A DNA stretch of 64,000 nucleotides from Nocardiopsis flavescens (GTDB lineage Bacteria > Actinomycetota > Actinomycetes > Streptosporangiales > Streptosporangiaceae), in NCBI RefSeq assembly GCF_900141985.1, contig NZ_FQZK01000003.1:124001-188000 (forward strand), in the 5' to 3' direction. The notes beneath the pieces are model-generated. The model saw only the letters and a list, made by a program, of their open reading frames with translations, did not search any database and was not told where the DNA came from. Position 1 is the stretch's first letter. Every line of letters starts with the position of its first letter. The position numbers and the translations under genes are program-made. This document shows positions 33,331 through 42,275 of this stretch, in pieces.

Positions 33331-34847
33331 GCCCGTTCCCCGAGGGCCGGCTCCCCGGTCCCCGGGGGCAGGCGGCGCAGGGAGACGGCGACCGCCACCG
33401 CCATCGCGGCCATGACGGCGGCCCCGGCGAGGGCCGCCGTGGTGAACCCGGCGGTCTGGGCGGCGAAGGCTGCGTCCAGCAGGGCCGCGGGGTCGGCCGC
33501 CCCGGGAGCTTCGGCCAGGGCCCCGGCGACGGTCTCGGCGGCCGGTCCGGCCACCCCCTCCCGCTCCATGGCCTCCCGGTACACGGTGGCGGCAGCGGTG
33601 CCCAGGAGCGCGATGCCCAGGGCGGCTCCGAACTCGGTGCTGGTCTCGGAGATCCCCGCTGCGGCCCCCGCGCGCTCGGGCGGGGCCGTGGCCAGCACCA
33701 GGGTGTTGGCCGCCGTGGCGACCACACCGATGCCGAAGGTGAGCAGGGTGTAGGCGCCGATGAGCACGGCGAGGCGGGTGTCGGGCTCCAGGGTCGCCAC
33801 GATCCCGAACCCGGCCGCGCCCACGGCCAGCCCGCCCGCCATCAGCAGGCCGGGGCGCGCCCGGTGGGCGGTCATCCCGGCCAGGGTCGCCCCGGCCAGG
33901 GTGCCGGCGAAGGCGGGCAGGGAGTACAGGGCGGCCTCCAGCGGGCTCAGGCCGTGCACCGCCTGGAGGAACGTGAAGGTGAGCAGGCCCAGCCCGGCCG
34001 CGGCGAACGAAACCGCCGTGTTGCCGCCCACGGCCGCGGCGAAGGCCGGCCGCGCGAACAGGCCCACGTCGATCAGCGGGTGGGCGGTGCGGCGCTGGCG
34101 GACCACGAACACCGTCAGGAAGAGCGCCCCGGCGAGCAGGCAGATCCCGGCCCAGGGGTCGGCGCCGTACTCGGCGAACCGCTTGACCGCGTTCACCAGG
34201 CCCAGCACGGCGACCAGCGAGAGGGCCGCGCCGAGGAGGTCGAACCCGCCGGGACGGGGATCACGGGACTCGGGGACCAGGAACGGTGCGCCGACCAGCA
34301 GCAGCGCCATGAACGGCAGGTTGATCAGGAACACGGAGTTCCAGGGGAGGAACTCCAGCAGCGCCCCGCCCAGGATGGGGCCCAGGACACTGCCCCCGGT
34401 GAAGGCGACCGTCCAGGCGCCGACCGCGGCGGCCCGCCGGCGGGGGTCGTCGAACATCGCCCGGATGAGGGAGAGCGTGGAGGGGGCGAGGGTCGCCCCG
34501 GCGACGCCGAGCAGGACGCGGCCCGCGATGAACCAGGCGGCGTCGGGCGCCAGGGCGAGCAGGGCGGAGGCGGCGCCGAAGAGCGCGGCCCCGGTCAGCA
34601 GGAGCCTGCGGCGGCCGATCCGGTCGCCGAGTCCGCCCATGGTGACCAGGAGCCCGGCGAGGACGAAGCCGTAGACGTCCATCATCCACAGCCACTGGGT
34701 GGCGGTGGGGGCGAGGTCCTCGGTGATGGCGGGCGCGGCCACGAACAGGATCGACAGGTCCATGGACACGAGCAGGGCCGGGATGAGCAGGAAGACCAGT
34801 CCGGCCCAGGCGCGCGCGGCTCCGGGAGGGTGGTGTGTCGTCGTCAT
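33315..34847 (-). CDS. MFS drug exporter, DHA2 type with 14 helices
   Basis: 510 residues from ATG 34847. Fourteen hydrophobic segments; the first (GLVFLLIPALLVSMDLSILFVAAPAI) holds the D of motif D1 and it contains MGGLGDRIGRRRLLLTG, the typical motif A, followed by VLLGVAGATLAPSTLSLI and a motif-C-like GGSVLGPILGGALLEFLPW. This is the EmrB/QacA family of proton antiporters that expel drugs or lipophilic ions. It is divergent from the TetR gene; two palindromic operator candidates lie between them, so it is almost certainly TetR-controlled. Its stop overlaps the TNT gene, so the two transcripts are antisense there. Confidence 0.92.
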   Translation of the reverse strand: MTTTHHPPGAARAWAGLVFLLIPALLVSMDLSILFVAAPAITEDLAPTATQWLWMMDVYGFVLAGLLVTMGGLGDRIGRRRLLLTGAALFGAASALLALAPDAAWFIAGRVLLGVAGATLAPSTLSLIRAMFDDPRRRAAAVGAWTVAFTGGSVLGPILGGALLEFLPWNSVFLINLPFMALLLVGAPFLVPESRDPRPGGFDLLGAALSLVAVLGLVNAVKRFAEYGADPWAGICLLAGALFLTVFVVRQRRTAHPLIDVGLFARPAFAAAVGGNTAVSFAAAGLGLLTFTFLQAVHGLSPLEAALYSLPAFAGTLAGATLAGMTAHRARPGLLMAGGLAVGAAGFGIVATLEPDTRLAVLIGAYTLLTFGIGVVATAANTLVLATAPPERAGAAAGISETSTEFGAALGIALLGTAAATVYREAMEREGVAGPAAETVAGALAEAPGAADPAALLDAAFAAQTAGFTTAALAGAAVMAAMAVAVAVSLRRLPPGTGEPALGERAQESV

Positions 34848-34855
34848 GCCATGAT

Positions 34856-34897
34856 CGTACGTACGTCAAAATCCGGCGTCAATATGTACGTACGTAC
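34856..34897. promoter_or_regulatory. Paired GTACGTAC palindromes, probable TetR operator
   Basis: CGTACGTACG (34856-34865) and GTACGTACGTAC (34886-34897) are each perfect palindromes, 20 bases apart, in the 70-base gap between the divergent tetR and MFS genes. The gap is also AT-richer than its flanks. Position and symmetry fit an operator that represses both genes. Confidence 0.75.
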
Positions 34898-34917
34898 AAA
34901 ACTGATAGGGTGCGCCC

Positions 34918-35487
34918 ATGAGCCAACGTGAGGACCTGCTCGCCGGAGCACGGCGCTGCCTGGTCGAGAAGGGTTACGCCAAGACCACCGCGCGCGACAT
35001 CGCCGCCGCCTCCGGGGCCCATCTGGCCTCCATCGGGTACCACTTCGGGTCCAAGGACGCGCTGATGAGCGCCGCGGTCCTGGAGGCGAGCGGCGAGTGG
35101 GGGGACGTGTTCGAGCGGGCGGTCCGCGCCTCCCGCGCCGAGGCCCCCCAGGACCGGATCCGCGTCCTGCTCACCTCGCTGCTGGAGACCCTGCCCGAGC
35201 AGCGGGAGCTGCTGGTCGCCAGCGTCCAGGCCTTCGGGCAGGCGCAGTTCGACGAGCCCATGCGCACCGCCCTGGCCGCCGGCATCGACGAGGGCCGCCG
35301 GGAGCTGGCGGCCCTCATCCTGGACGTCCCCTCGGACGGGCTGGACCCGGCCACGGTCGCCGGGGTGGGCTCCATGGTCTACAACCTCGTGACCGGCTAC
35401 GTGCTCCAGTACCTCATGGAGCCCGACTCCCTGCCCACGGCCGAACAGGCGCTGGAGGGCCTGCGGGCCCTCACCCGGGGCCGCTGA
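34918..35487 (+). CDS. TetR-family repressor
   Basis: 189 residues from ATG 34918. N-terminal helix-turn-helix: EDLLAGARRCLVEKGYAKTT, ARDIAAASGAHLASIGYHFG as the recognition helix pair, then SKDALMSAAVLEASGEW. The C-terminal helical domain is variable, as usual, and binds the inducer. Divergent from the DHA2 exporter, it likely senses the exporter's substrate and represses both promoters through the 34856-34897 palindromes. The stop codon lies inside a 40-base palindrome. Confidence 0.9.
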   Translation: MSQREDLLAGARRCLVEKGYAKTTARDIAAASGAHLASIGYHFGSKDALMSAAVLEASGEWGDVFERAVRASRAEAPQDRIRVLLTSLLETLPEQRELLVASVQAFGQAQFDEPMRTALAAGIDEGRRELAALILDVPSDGLDPATVAGVGSMVYNLVTGYVLQYLMEPDSLPTAEQALEGLRALTRGR

Positions 35488-35521
35488 CCCCCGGCGCCCG
35501 CGCGGGCGCCGGGGGTCAGCG
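35482..35521. terminator. 40-base perfect palindrome between tetR and purE
   Basis: The two 20-base halves are exact reverse complements with no loop base. It includes the tetR stop codon (35485-35487) and ends 3 bases before the purE stop on the other strand, so it can serve as a two-way terminator. Confidence 0.7.
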
Positions 35522-35524
35522 CGG

Positions 35525-36055
35525 CTACAGGCCGAACCCGGTCGGGCGGGAGCCCTCGGCGGCCTCGCGGCGCAGCCGCTCGCCCTTGGCGTGCGCCTGC
35601 TCGCGCAGCTCCACCTGGAACTCCGCCATCCTCCCGGCCAGGCCGGGGTCGTGCATCGCCAGCATCCGCACCGCCAGCAGGCCCGCGTTGCGGGCCGCGC
35701 CCACGGCCACCGTCGCCACCGGCACCCCGGCGGGCATCTGGACGATGGAGAGCAGCGAGTCCATCCCGTCCAGGTACTTCAGGGGCACCGGGACGCCGAT
35801 GACCGGCAGCGTCGTCACCGAGGCCAGCATGCCCGGCAGGTGGGCGGCGCCGCCCGCCCCGGCGATGATCGCCTTGAGCCCCCGGCCCGCCGCGTCGGCG
35901 CCGTAGGACACCATCTCGTGCGGCATCCGGTGCGCCGACACCACGTCGGCCTCGAAGGGGACGCCGAACTCGCGCAGGGCCTCGGCGGCCTCGCGCATCA
36001 CCGGCCAGTCGGAGTCCGAGCCCATCACGATGCCCACCACGGGGTCCTTGCTCAC
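35525..36055 (-). CDS. purE: N5-carboxyaminoimidazole ribonucleotide mutase
   Basis: 176 residues from GTG 36055, overlapping purK by four bases (GTGA). The class I PurE core is complete: [19 protein letters not shown] with the substrate loop, [11 protein letters not shown] with the catalytic His, [18 protein letters not shown], and [20 protein letters not shown]. It isomerises N5-CAIR to CAIR in de novo purine synthesis in the cytosol. Coupled to purK, as usual. Confidence 0.95.
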   Translation of the reverse strand: MSKDPVVGIVMGSDSDWPVMREAAEALREFGVPFEADVVSAHRMPHEMVSYGADAAGRGLKAIIAGAGGAAHLPGMLASVTTLPVIGVPVPLKYLDGMDSLLSIVQMPAGVPVATVAVGAARNAGLLAVRMLAMHDPGLAGRMAEFQVELREQAHAKGERLRREAAEGSRPTGFGL

Positions 36056-37209
36056 TGGTCGTCTCCTCGCAGGTAGTCGGCGGCGGCCCGGGCCCGCTCC
36101 AGCAGGTCCCGGTGGTCGTCGCCCGTCACGGTCACATGCCCTATCTTGCGGCCCGGACGCACGTCCTTGCCGTAGAAGTGGATCTTGACCTCGGGGTCGA
36201 CGGCCATCACGTGCAGGTAGCGGCGGTAGACCTCGGGGTCCTCGCCGCCCAGCAGGTTGGCCATCACCGTGAAGGGCGCGTCGGTGCGCGGCGAGCCCAG
36301 CGGCAGGTCCAGCACGGCGCGCAGGTGCTGCTCGAACTGCGAGGTGCGGGCGCCCTCGATGGTCCAGTGCCCGGAGTTGTGCGGGCGCATCGCCAGCTCG
36401 TTGACCAGCACCCCGTCGGCGGTCTCGAAGAGCTCGACGGCGAGCATCCCCGTGACGCCCAGGGCGTGGGCGATCTCGATGGCCAGCTGCTGGGCGCGGG
36501 TGGCCTTGTCCTCGGACAGGCCCGGGGCGGGGGCGATCACCTCGTGGCAGATCCCGTCGCGCTGCACGGTCTCCACGACCGGGTAGACGGCGACCTGGCC
36601 GTGCGGGGAGCGGGCCACCTGGACCGCGAGCTCGCGCTCGAAGGCGACCTTCTCCTCCACCAGCAGCGGGACGTCCTCGGCGGCGGCGCGCGCCACCACC
36701 GCGGCGGCGGCGTCTGCGTCGTCCACCACCCACACGCCCTTGCCGTCGTAGCCGCCGCGAGCGGCCTTGAGGACCACCGGCCACCCGGTGCCGGCGGCGA
36801 ACGCGGTGACGTGCTCGGGGGAGGCGACGGCGCGCCAGCGCGGAGCCGGGGCGCCCAGCTCGGTGAGGCGGGTGCGCATGCGCAGCTTGTCCTGGGCGAA
36901 GCGCAGCGGGTCCCGGCCCGGGCGCAGCAGCCCGCCGGCCTCCTCGACCGCGCGCAGCACCGGCTCGGGGACGTGCTCGTGGTCGAAGGTCACGACGTCG
37001 TTGGCCTTGGCGAAGGCCAGCACGTCCTGGAGCCCGCGGTCGTCGCCGAGGGTGACGTTCCCGCAGACCAGGGCCGCGCTGTCGGCGGGCCCCGCGGCCA
37101 GGACCCCGAAGTCCACCCCGAGGGCGATCGCGGCCTGGTGGGTCATGCGGGAGAGTTGCCCCCCTCCCACCATTCCCACTCGGGGGACGGTGCGGTTACG
37201 CTCGCTCAC
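36052..37209 (-). CDS. purK: N5-carboxyaminoimidazole ribonucleotide synthase
   Basis: 385 residues from GTG 37209. N-terminal [39 protein letters not shown], the ATP-grasp core ([38 protein letters not shown]) and C-terminal [17 protein letters not shown] with the metal-binding and phosphate-binding residues. It carboxylates AIR with bicarbonate and ATP to N5-CAIR, the substrate of PurE. Divergent from the GtrA-like gene at 37334. Confidence 0.95.
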   Translation of the reverse strand: MSERNRTVPRVGMVGGGQLSRMTHQAAIALGVDFGVLAAGPADSAALVCGNVTLGDDRGLQDVLAFAKANDVVTFDHEHVPEPVLRAVEEAGGLLRPGRDPLRFAQDKLRMRTRLTELGAPAPRWRAVASPEHVTAFAAGTGWPVVLKAARGGYDGKGVWVVDDADAAAAVVARAAAEDVPLLVEEKVAFERELAVQVARSPHGQVAVYPVVETVQRDGICHEVIAPAPGLSEDKATRAQQLAIEIAHALGVTGMLAVELFETADGVLVNELAMRPHNSGHWTIEGARTSQFEQHLRAVLDLPLGSPRTDAPFTVMANLLGGEDPEVYRRYLHVMAVDPEVKIHFYGKDVRPGRKIGHVTVTGDDHRDLLERARAAADYLRGDDQ

Positions 37210-37333
37210 AGTTCCTCAACTCATCTGCTCGAACCGCGGTGACGGGACGGCTCCGCGCACGACGGAGCCTGGCCGGAACGGCTCGGAACCCGCGGCCGGG
37301 GTCGCTCCTGATCCCCGGTCAGAAGTCTAGGGC

Positions 37334-37885
37334 GTGCCGACGGCCCCGCCCGAGCCGCCCCGTCACCGCCGGTCGTCCCCCTCCGGAGGCCCCGTGCGCG
37401 CGTTCCTCACCCGGCATCCGCGGCTCGCCGCGCTCATCGCACAGCTGGGCAAGTTCGGCTCCGTCGGCGCCGTCGCCTACGTGGTGCAGCTGGCCGCCAC
37501 CAACCTGCTGTGGGAGGCCGCGGGGATGGACGCGCTGCCCGGCCAGGTCCTGGGGACGCTGGTGTCGATCGCGGTGGCGTTCGTGGGGAACCGGTTCTGG
37601 ACCTTCGCCGACCGGGCCCGGACGGGCTACGGGCGCGAGACGCTGCTGTTCCTGGCGATGAACGGGGTGGGGCTGCTCATCCAGCTCGGCTGCCAGGCGT
37701 TCTCGGTGTACGTGCTGGGGTTCGACGACCCGGTGTCGCGCAACATCGCGGGCAACGTGGTGGGGGTGGCGCTGGGCACGCTGTTCCGGTTCTTCTCCTA
37801 CCGGACGTGGGTGTTCCCCGAGCGGCCCGCCGCGGAGCCGGGACGGCCCACCGCGGAGGAGGAGCCGCCGGCGCGCCGCCCCTGA
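37334..37885 (+). CDS. GtrA-family membrane protein
   Basis: 183 residues from GTG 37334. Four membrane segments: KFGSVGAVAYVVQLAATNLL, GQVLGTLVSIAVAFVGNRFW, LLFLAMNGVGLLIQLGCQAF and NIAGNVVGVALGTLFRFFSY. NRFWTF and FRFFSYRTWVF are the conserved family positions. GtrA proteins are thought to move undecaprenyl-phosphate-linked sugars across the membrane. It is divergent from purK; its closest functional relation is to the glycan locus 5 kb to the left. Confidence 0.9.
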   Translation: MPTAPPEPPRHRRSSPSGGPVRAFLTRHPRLAALIAQLGKFGSVGAVAYVVQLAATNLLWEAAGMDALPGQVLGTLVSIAVAFVGNRFWTFADRARTGYGRETLLFLAMNGVGLLIQLGCQAFSVYVLGFDDPVSRNIAGNVVGVALGTLFRFFSYRTWVFPERPAAEPGRPTAEEEPPARRP

Positions 37886-37922
37886 GGGCCCGCCGCGGGG
37901 CCGAGGCGGGCGCCGGGGGCGG

Positions 37923-39131
37923 TCAGGCCGCGGAGACGCGGTGCACGCCCGCGCGGCGCGCGGCGCGGCGGACCAGCAGCGCGTACAGCCCGGTCTGGGC
38001 GACGGTGAGCGCCAGTACCAGGGGGGTACCGGCGCCCGGGGCCAGCCCCGCCCCCACGACGACCCCGGTGCCGATGGCGGTGATGCCCCCGGCCAGGACG
38101 GTGAGGGTGAACTGCACCAGGGCGGAGACCACGTGCAGGCCGATCGCGGCCTCCAGCCCCCCGGTGCGCCAGGTCAGCCAGGACAGCGCCAGCCCCAGCA
38201 CCGCGAGGGCGGCGGTGGTCCACGGCATGCCCGGGTGGGTGGAGGCGTAGATCGCCGGGAACAGGGTGCCCCCGGCCAGGACGGCGGGCCAGGGCGAGCG
38301 CAGCACCCGGGCGACCGCGCCGGAGCCGCCCGCCTCGTCCGGGCGGGCTCCGAGCGCGCCCACCAGCTGCATGACCAGGCCGCGCAGGGTGAGCTCCTCG
38401 GCCAGCGACTGGAACGGCACCAGCAGGGCGATGACGAACAGGGCGGCGAGCAGGACCCGGCCGCCCCCGGCCGCCTCGGCGGAGACCGGTTCCAGGCCGA
38501 ACCGGCCGGCCAGGGGGACGTAGGCGGCCGTCGCCAGCGCCACCGGGACCACCGCCAGGGCCGCGCAGCGCAGCAGCCAGCGCGAGCGGGCGCGTCCCTC
38601 CACGGATATCAGGGAGCCCACACGGCGCCACTGCACCACCCGCACCAGGAAGACCGTGATGGGGATGAACAGCGCCGCCGTGATCAGTCCGAAGGCGAGG
38701 CCGGCGATCTCGCCGACCCGCACCGACTCCGGGGCCAGGCCGCTGCCGCCCAGCACCGCGACCAGGGTGACGGCCAGGGCCATCGCCACCCACAGGAAGA
38801 ACACCAGCACCCCGAGCACCGCCAGTGTCAGCAGCGGCGTCCACCACCGGTACCAGGAGGTCCGCCCCAGCCTGTGATACGACTCACCCCCGGGCACCAC
38901 CGCGGGGGCGAAGGGGTGCTGCTCCCGGGTCCGCACCGGGCTCGGCGGCGGCCAGGCCCAGACCCCGCGGTCGGCGTTCACCGCGGGATGCCCCTCGGGC
39001 GGGGTCAGCCGCCCTCCCCCGGGCGGCCCGGCCCAGGTCTGCTCCTGGGCATGCGTCCGCGACGCCTGTCCCTCCGGCCCCTCCGGGGCGGCGGGCCAGG
39101 ACGAACCCGGCGGTGGCGGAACATTTCCCAT
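37923..39131 (-). CDS. CPBP-family intramembrane protease (CAAX-like)
   Basis: 402 residues from ATG 39131. A Pro/Gly-rich cytosolic leader of about 85 residues precedes eight membrane segments. The glutamate pair of the family is in SLAEELTLRGLVMQLVG, and a metal-site His is in IYASTHPGMPWTT (family motif EExxxR then a following His). Abi/CAAX-type proteases cleave within membranes; bacterial members act on prenylated or peptide substrates, or in bacteriocin self-immunity. It ends convergent with gtrA and its start is 212 bases from the divergent mrp gene. Confidence 0.88.
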   Translation of the reverse strand: MGNVPPPPGSSWPAAPEGPEGQASRTHAQEQTWAGPPGGGRLTPPEGHPAVNADRGVWAWPPPSPVRTREQHPFAPAVVPGGESYHRLGRTSWYRWWTPLLTLAVLGVLVFFLWVAMALAVTLVAVLGGSGLAPESVRVGEIAGLAFGLITAALFIPITVFLVRVVQWRRVGSLISVEGRARSRWLLRCAALAVVPVALATAAYVPLAGRFGLEPVSAEAAGGGRVLLAALFVIALLVPFQSLAEELTLRGLVMQLVGALGARPDEAGGSGAVARVLRSPWPAVLAGGTLFPAIYASTHPGMPWTTAALAVLGLALSWLTWRTGGLEAAIGLHVVSALVQFTLTVLAGGITAIGTGVVVGAGLAPGAGTPLVLALTVAQTGLYALLVRRAARRAGVHRVSAA

Positions 39132-39343
39132 CGTGCGCTGAGATTACTATCCGGCCGTGTATTGCCTGCGTTAAGTCCGTGCCGTTATCGGCCGGTCACG
39201 GTGCGGATCCGGGCAGGTGGACGGCGCGTGCGCATGCGGGCCGGGCATGGAATACCGGGGTGACCGCACCTCGTTGGAATGAATGGTCCGTTGTGGGATA
39301 CCGCGGACCGAGCACCCCGTCCCGCTGACCTACGATTGGGCTC

Positions 39344-40477
39344 ATGTCCTCCACACCAACCACCGATCAGGTGCACAAGGCCCTGGCCACGGTGCAAGAC
39401 CCGGAGATCCGCCGTCCCATCACCGACCTCGGAATGGTCAAGAGCGTCGACATCGGCGACGACGGTTCCGTGCACGTCGGCATCTACCTGACGGTGGCCG
39501 GTTGTCCCATGCGCGGCCGTATCGAGAAGGACGTGACCGAAGCGGTGACCACGGTCGCCGGGGTCACCTCCGTACGCGTCGAACTCGACGTGATGAGCGA
39601 CGAGCAGCGCAAGGAGCTGCAGACCAAGCTGCGCGGCGGCCAGGCGGAGAAGGAGATCCCCTTCGCCAAGCCGAACTCGCTGACCAAGGTCTTCGCGGTC
39701 GCGTCCGGCAAGGGCGGCGTCGGCAAGTCGTCCGTCACCGTCAACCTCGCGGCGGCCATGGCCGCCCAGGGGCACAAGGTCGGCGTCGTCGACGCCGACA
39801 TCTACGGGCACTCGGTGCCCCGCATGCTCGGCGCGTCGGACTTCCCGACCAAGGTCGAGGACATGATCATCCCGCCGACCGCGCACGACATCAAGGTCAT
39901 CTCGGTCGGCATGTTCACCCAGGGCAACACCCCGGTGGTGTGGCGCGGGCCGATGCTGCACCGCGCCCTCCAGCAGTTCCTCTCCGACGTGTACTGGGGA
40001 GACCTCGACGTCCTGCTCATGGACCTGCCCCCGGGCACCGGCGACATCGCCATCTCGGTGGCGCAGCTGCTGCCGACCGCCGAGCTGCTGGTGGTGACCA
40101 CCCCGCAGCAGGCCGCCGCGGAGGTCGCCGAGCGCGCCGGCTCCATCACCGCCCAGACCCACCAGCGGGTGGCGGGCGTCATCGAGAACATGTCGTACTA
40201 CGAGCACGCGGGCGAGAGGGTCCACCTCTTCGGCGAGGGCGGCGGCCAGACCGTCGCCGACGCCCTGGGCCGCACCCTGGGCACGGACATCCCGCTGCTG
40301 GGGCAGATCCCGCTCGACACCCGCCTGCGCGAGGGGAGCGACGCGGGCCGGCCGCTGATCCTGACCGACCCCGGGGCCGAGGCGGCCAGGATCATCGAGT
40401 CGATCGCCGAGACCCTGGTGGGCCGCCCGCGCGGCCTGGCGGGGATGCAGCTCGGCATCTCCCCCATGCGGCGGTAG
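39344..40477 (+). CDS. mrp: Mrp/NBP35-type iron-sulfur cluster carrier ATPase
   Basis: 377 residues from ATG 39344. An N-terminal FeSA/MIP18 domain (residues 8-90: ATVQDPEIRRPITDLGMV) is followed by a P-loop NTPase: FAVASGKGGVGKSSVTVNLA, GVVDADIYGHSVPRMLG, DVLLMDLPPGTGDIAISV and VTTPQQAAAEVAERAG. The CxxC that binds the bridging cluster after ENMS in other bacteria is absent (ENMSYYEHAGER). This also seems to be the case in mycobacterial Mrp, as far as I recall, so it is a feature of the actinobacterial branch. It probably loads Fe-S clusters onto apoproteins. Ends convergent with htrA, a hairpin between them. Confidence 0.93.
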   Translation: MSSTPTTDQVHKALATVQDPEIRRPITDLGMVKSVDIGDDGSVHVGIYLTVAGCPMRGRIEKDVTEAVTTVAGVTSVRVELDVMSDEQRKELQTKLRGGQAEKEIPFAKPNSLTKVFAVASGKGGVGKSSVTVNLAAAMAAQGHKVGVVDADIYGHSVPRMLGASDFPTKVEDMIIPPTAHDIKVISVGMFTQGNTPVVWRGPMLHRALQQFLSDVYWGDLDVLLMDLPPGTGDIAISVAQLLPTAELLVVTTPQQAAAEVAERAGSITAQTHQRVAGVIENMSYYEHAGERVHLFGEGGGQTVADALGRTLGTDIPLLGQIPLDTRLREGSDAGRPLILTDPGAEAARIIESIAETLVGRPRGLAGMQLGISPMRR

Positions 40478-40557
40478 CCGCACCCGCCCGGCCCCGCTCG
40501 GGGCCGGACCCGGCGCCGGGGTCCTCCCCCGCGCCCCCATCCTCGCGAGGACGCGGA

Positions 40558-40587
40558 AAGGCCCCCGGGACCGCCCCCGGGGGCCTT
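40558..40587. terminator. Two-way hairpin between mrp and htrA
   Basis: A 12-base stem (40558-40569 with 40576-40587) with a six-base loop, ending CCTTCTC on the plus strand and starting from AAGG, so each strand has a short T run. It lies in the gap between the convergent mrp and htrA genes. Confidence 0.8.
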
Positions 40588-40601
40588 CTCCGTGCGCGGG
40601 T

Positions 40602-42227
40602 TCAGTCGTCGGTGGAGTCGAGGGTGATCGTGGCGGCCTCCCGGGTGCCGCCGCGCTCGTACTCGACCTCGACCTCGTCGCCCGGGGAGCGGTCGCGGAT
40701 CATCGCCAGCAGCTCCTGGCCGGAGTTGACCGGGCGGCCGTCGAAGGTGGTGATGACGTCCCCCGAGCGCAGTCCGGCCCGGTCCGCGGCGCCGCCGGAC
40801 TCGACGGAGTCGACGACCGCGCCCGGCAGCGGGCGCTCGACGTCGATCTCGGCGCCGAGGTCGGCGTAGGTCGCCTCGCCGTCGTCGATGAGCCGCTGCA
40901 CGACCCGGTCGGCCTCCACCGAGGGGATGGCGAAGCCCAGGCCGATGTTGCCCGCGCTCTCCCCCGCGTAGCCCATGGTCACGATCATCGAGTTGACGCC
41001 GATGACGCGGCCCCGGGTGTCCACCAGCGGGCCGCCCGAGTTGCCGGGGTTGATGGCGGCGTCGGTCTGGAGCGCGTAGAAGCGGCTGGCGTCGGGGCCC
41101 TCCCCCGAGGTCACCGGCCGGTTGACGGCGCTGATGATGCCCTGGGTGACGGTGCCCGAGTACCCCAGCGGCGCGCCGATGGCGATGACCTCGTCGCCCA
41201 CGATGACCTGCTCGGAGTCGCCGAACTCCAGGGGCTCCACGGCCACGGGGTCCTCCAGGGCGAGGACGGCCAGGTCGGAGCTGGGGTCGGCGCCGACGAC
41301 GGTGGCCGGGGAGAGGCTGCCGTCGCTGTACTCGACGAGGATGCCGTCGCTCTCCAGCTCGGCGGAGACGTGGTCGTTGGTGACGACGTGGTCGCCCTCG
41401 ATGATGAACCCGGAGCCGCCGCCCATGACGCTGCGGTCGGCGCTGCGGATGGACACCACGCTGGGGCTGACCCGCTGGGCGACGCCCGCGATGGTGTCGG
41501 GGTCGCGCTGGGGCGCCTCGGGCGGGGGCTCGTTCATGGTCGGGCCCTCCACCTGGGGCGCCGCGTCCTGGGAGCCGCCTCCCGCGAGGAGGCCGCCCGC
41601 CGCACCGCCCGCGCCGCCCGCGATGAGGGCGACGACGAGCATCCCGCTGAGCGCCATCCAGGCGGGGACGCCGCGCTTCTCGCGGCGCGGCCCGCCCGCC
41701 GCGGCGTAGGCCGGGGCCCCCGCGTATCCGGCCGCGTAACGGCCGGACGGGTCGCCGGGGCCCGCGGTACCGGGGTCGCCCGCGCCGAACGCGGCCTGCT
41801 GGCCGGTGGGAGCGTACCCGGGGCCGACGGGGGGTGCCCCGGGGCCGCCGGGGCCCGCGGCACCCGGGTCGCCCGCGCCGAACGCGGCCTGCTGGCCGGT
41901 GGGAGCGTACCCGGGGCCCGGGAACCCGCCGGGGGCTCCGGCGTCGGCCGGGCCCGTGGGCGTGTACCCGGGCGCGGGCCGGCCCGGGTCGCCCTGGGGG
42001 GCCGGGCGGCCGGACGGGGTCGGTTCGGAGGCGCCGAAGGAGGGGCGGCCCTGGGGATCGGGGTGCATGGGTTCTCCACTGCCGGGAGGCGAAGCGCGGG
42101 GGCGGTGAGCGGGGAGCGGCCGGTCCGACGTCGGTTCGGGCGCACCGCGGCCGGGCGGCGCACCGCCCGGCGGGGTCGCACGCCCCGGGCCGCTCCCCTG
42201 TTCCGAACGGCCGTTTTCCTCAGTCAA
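40602..42227 (-). CDS. htrA: HtrA/DegP-type serine protease with PDZ domain
   Basis: 541 residues from TTG 42227, well spaced after GGAG; an alternative ATG at 42068 (488 residues) also has a good GGAG site. The first 180 residues are Pro/Gly-rich and disordered, with two copies of a 31-residue repeat containing PGYAPTGQQAAFGAGDPG, mirrored by a 53-base exact repeat in the DNA. One membrane helix (AWMALSGMLVVALIAGGAGG) anchors the protein. The trypsin-like domain outside has His in VVTNDHVSAE, Asp in PSSDLAVLALE and Ser in AINPGNSGGPLVD. A PDZ domain (GGAADRAGLRSGDVI) closes it. It degrades or refolds damaged envelope proteins and is the last gene of the sigE operon. Confidence 0.92.
   Translation of the reverse strand: MTEENGRSEQGSGPGRATPPGGAPPGRGAPEPTSDRPLPAHRPRASPPGSGEPMHPDPQGRPSFGASEPTPSGRPAPQGDPGRPAPGYTPTGPADAGAPGGFPGPGYAPTGQQAAFGAGDPGAAGPGGPGAPPVGPGYAPTGQQAAFGAGDPGTAGPGDPSGRYAAGYAGAPAYAAAGGPRREKRGVPAWMALSGMLVVALIAGGAGGAAGGLLAGGGSQDAAPQVEGPTMNEPPPEAPQRDPDTIAGVAQRVSPSVVSIRSADRSVMGGGSGFIIEGDHVVTNDHVSAELESDGILVEYSDGSLSPATVVGADPSSDLAVLALEDPVAVEPLEFGDSEQVIVGDEVIAIGAPLGYSGTVTQGIISAVNRPVTSGEGPDASRFYALQTDAAINPGNSGGPLVDTRGRVIGVNSMIVTMGYAGESAGNIGLGFAIPSVEADRVVQRLIDDGEATYADLGAEIDVERPLPGAVVDSVESGGAADRAGLRSGDVITTFDGRPVNSGQELLAMIRDRSPGDEVEVEYERGGTREAATITLDSTDD
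41773..41918. repeat. 53-base exact direct repeat inside htrA
   Basis: Bases 41773-41825 recur unchanged at 41866-41918, a period of 93 bases (31 codons), encoding a duplicated Gly/Pro/Ala segment in the disordered leader of HtrA. Sequence identity at DNA level suggests a recent or recombining duplication. Confidence 0.8.
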
Positions 42228-42275
42228 GACCTGCTCCGTGTGTCGCTGTGGGTTTCGGTGGGACGCCCCGGGCCC

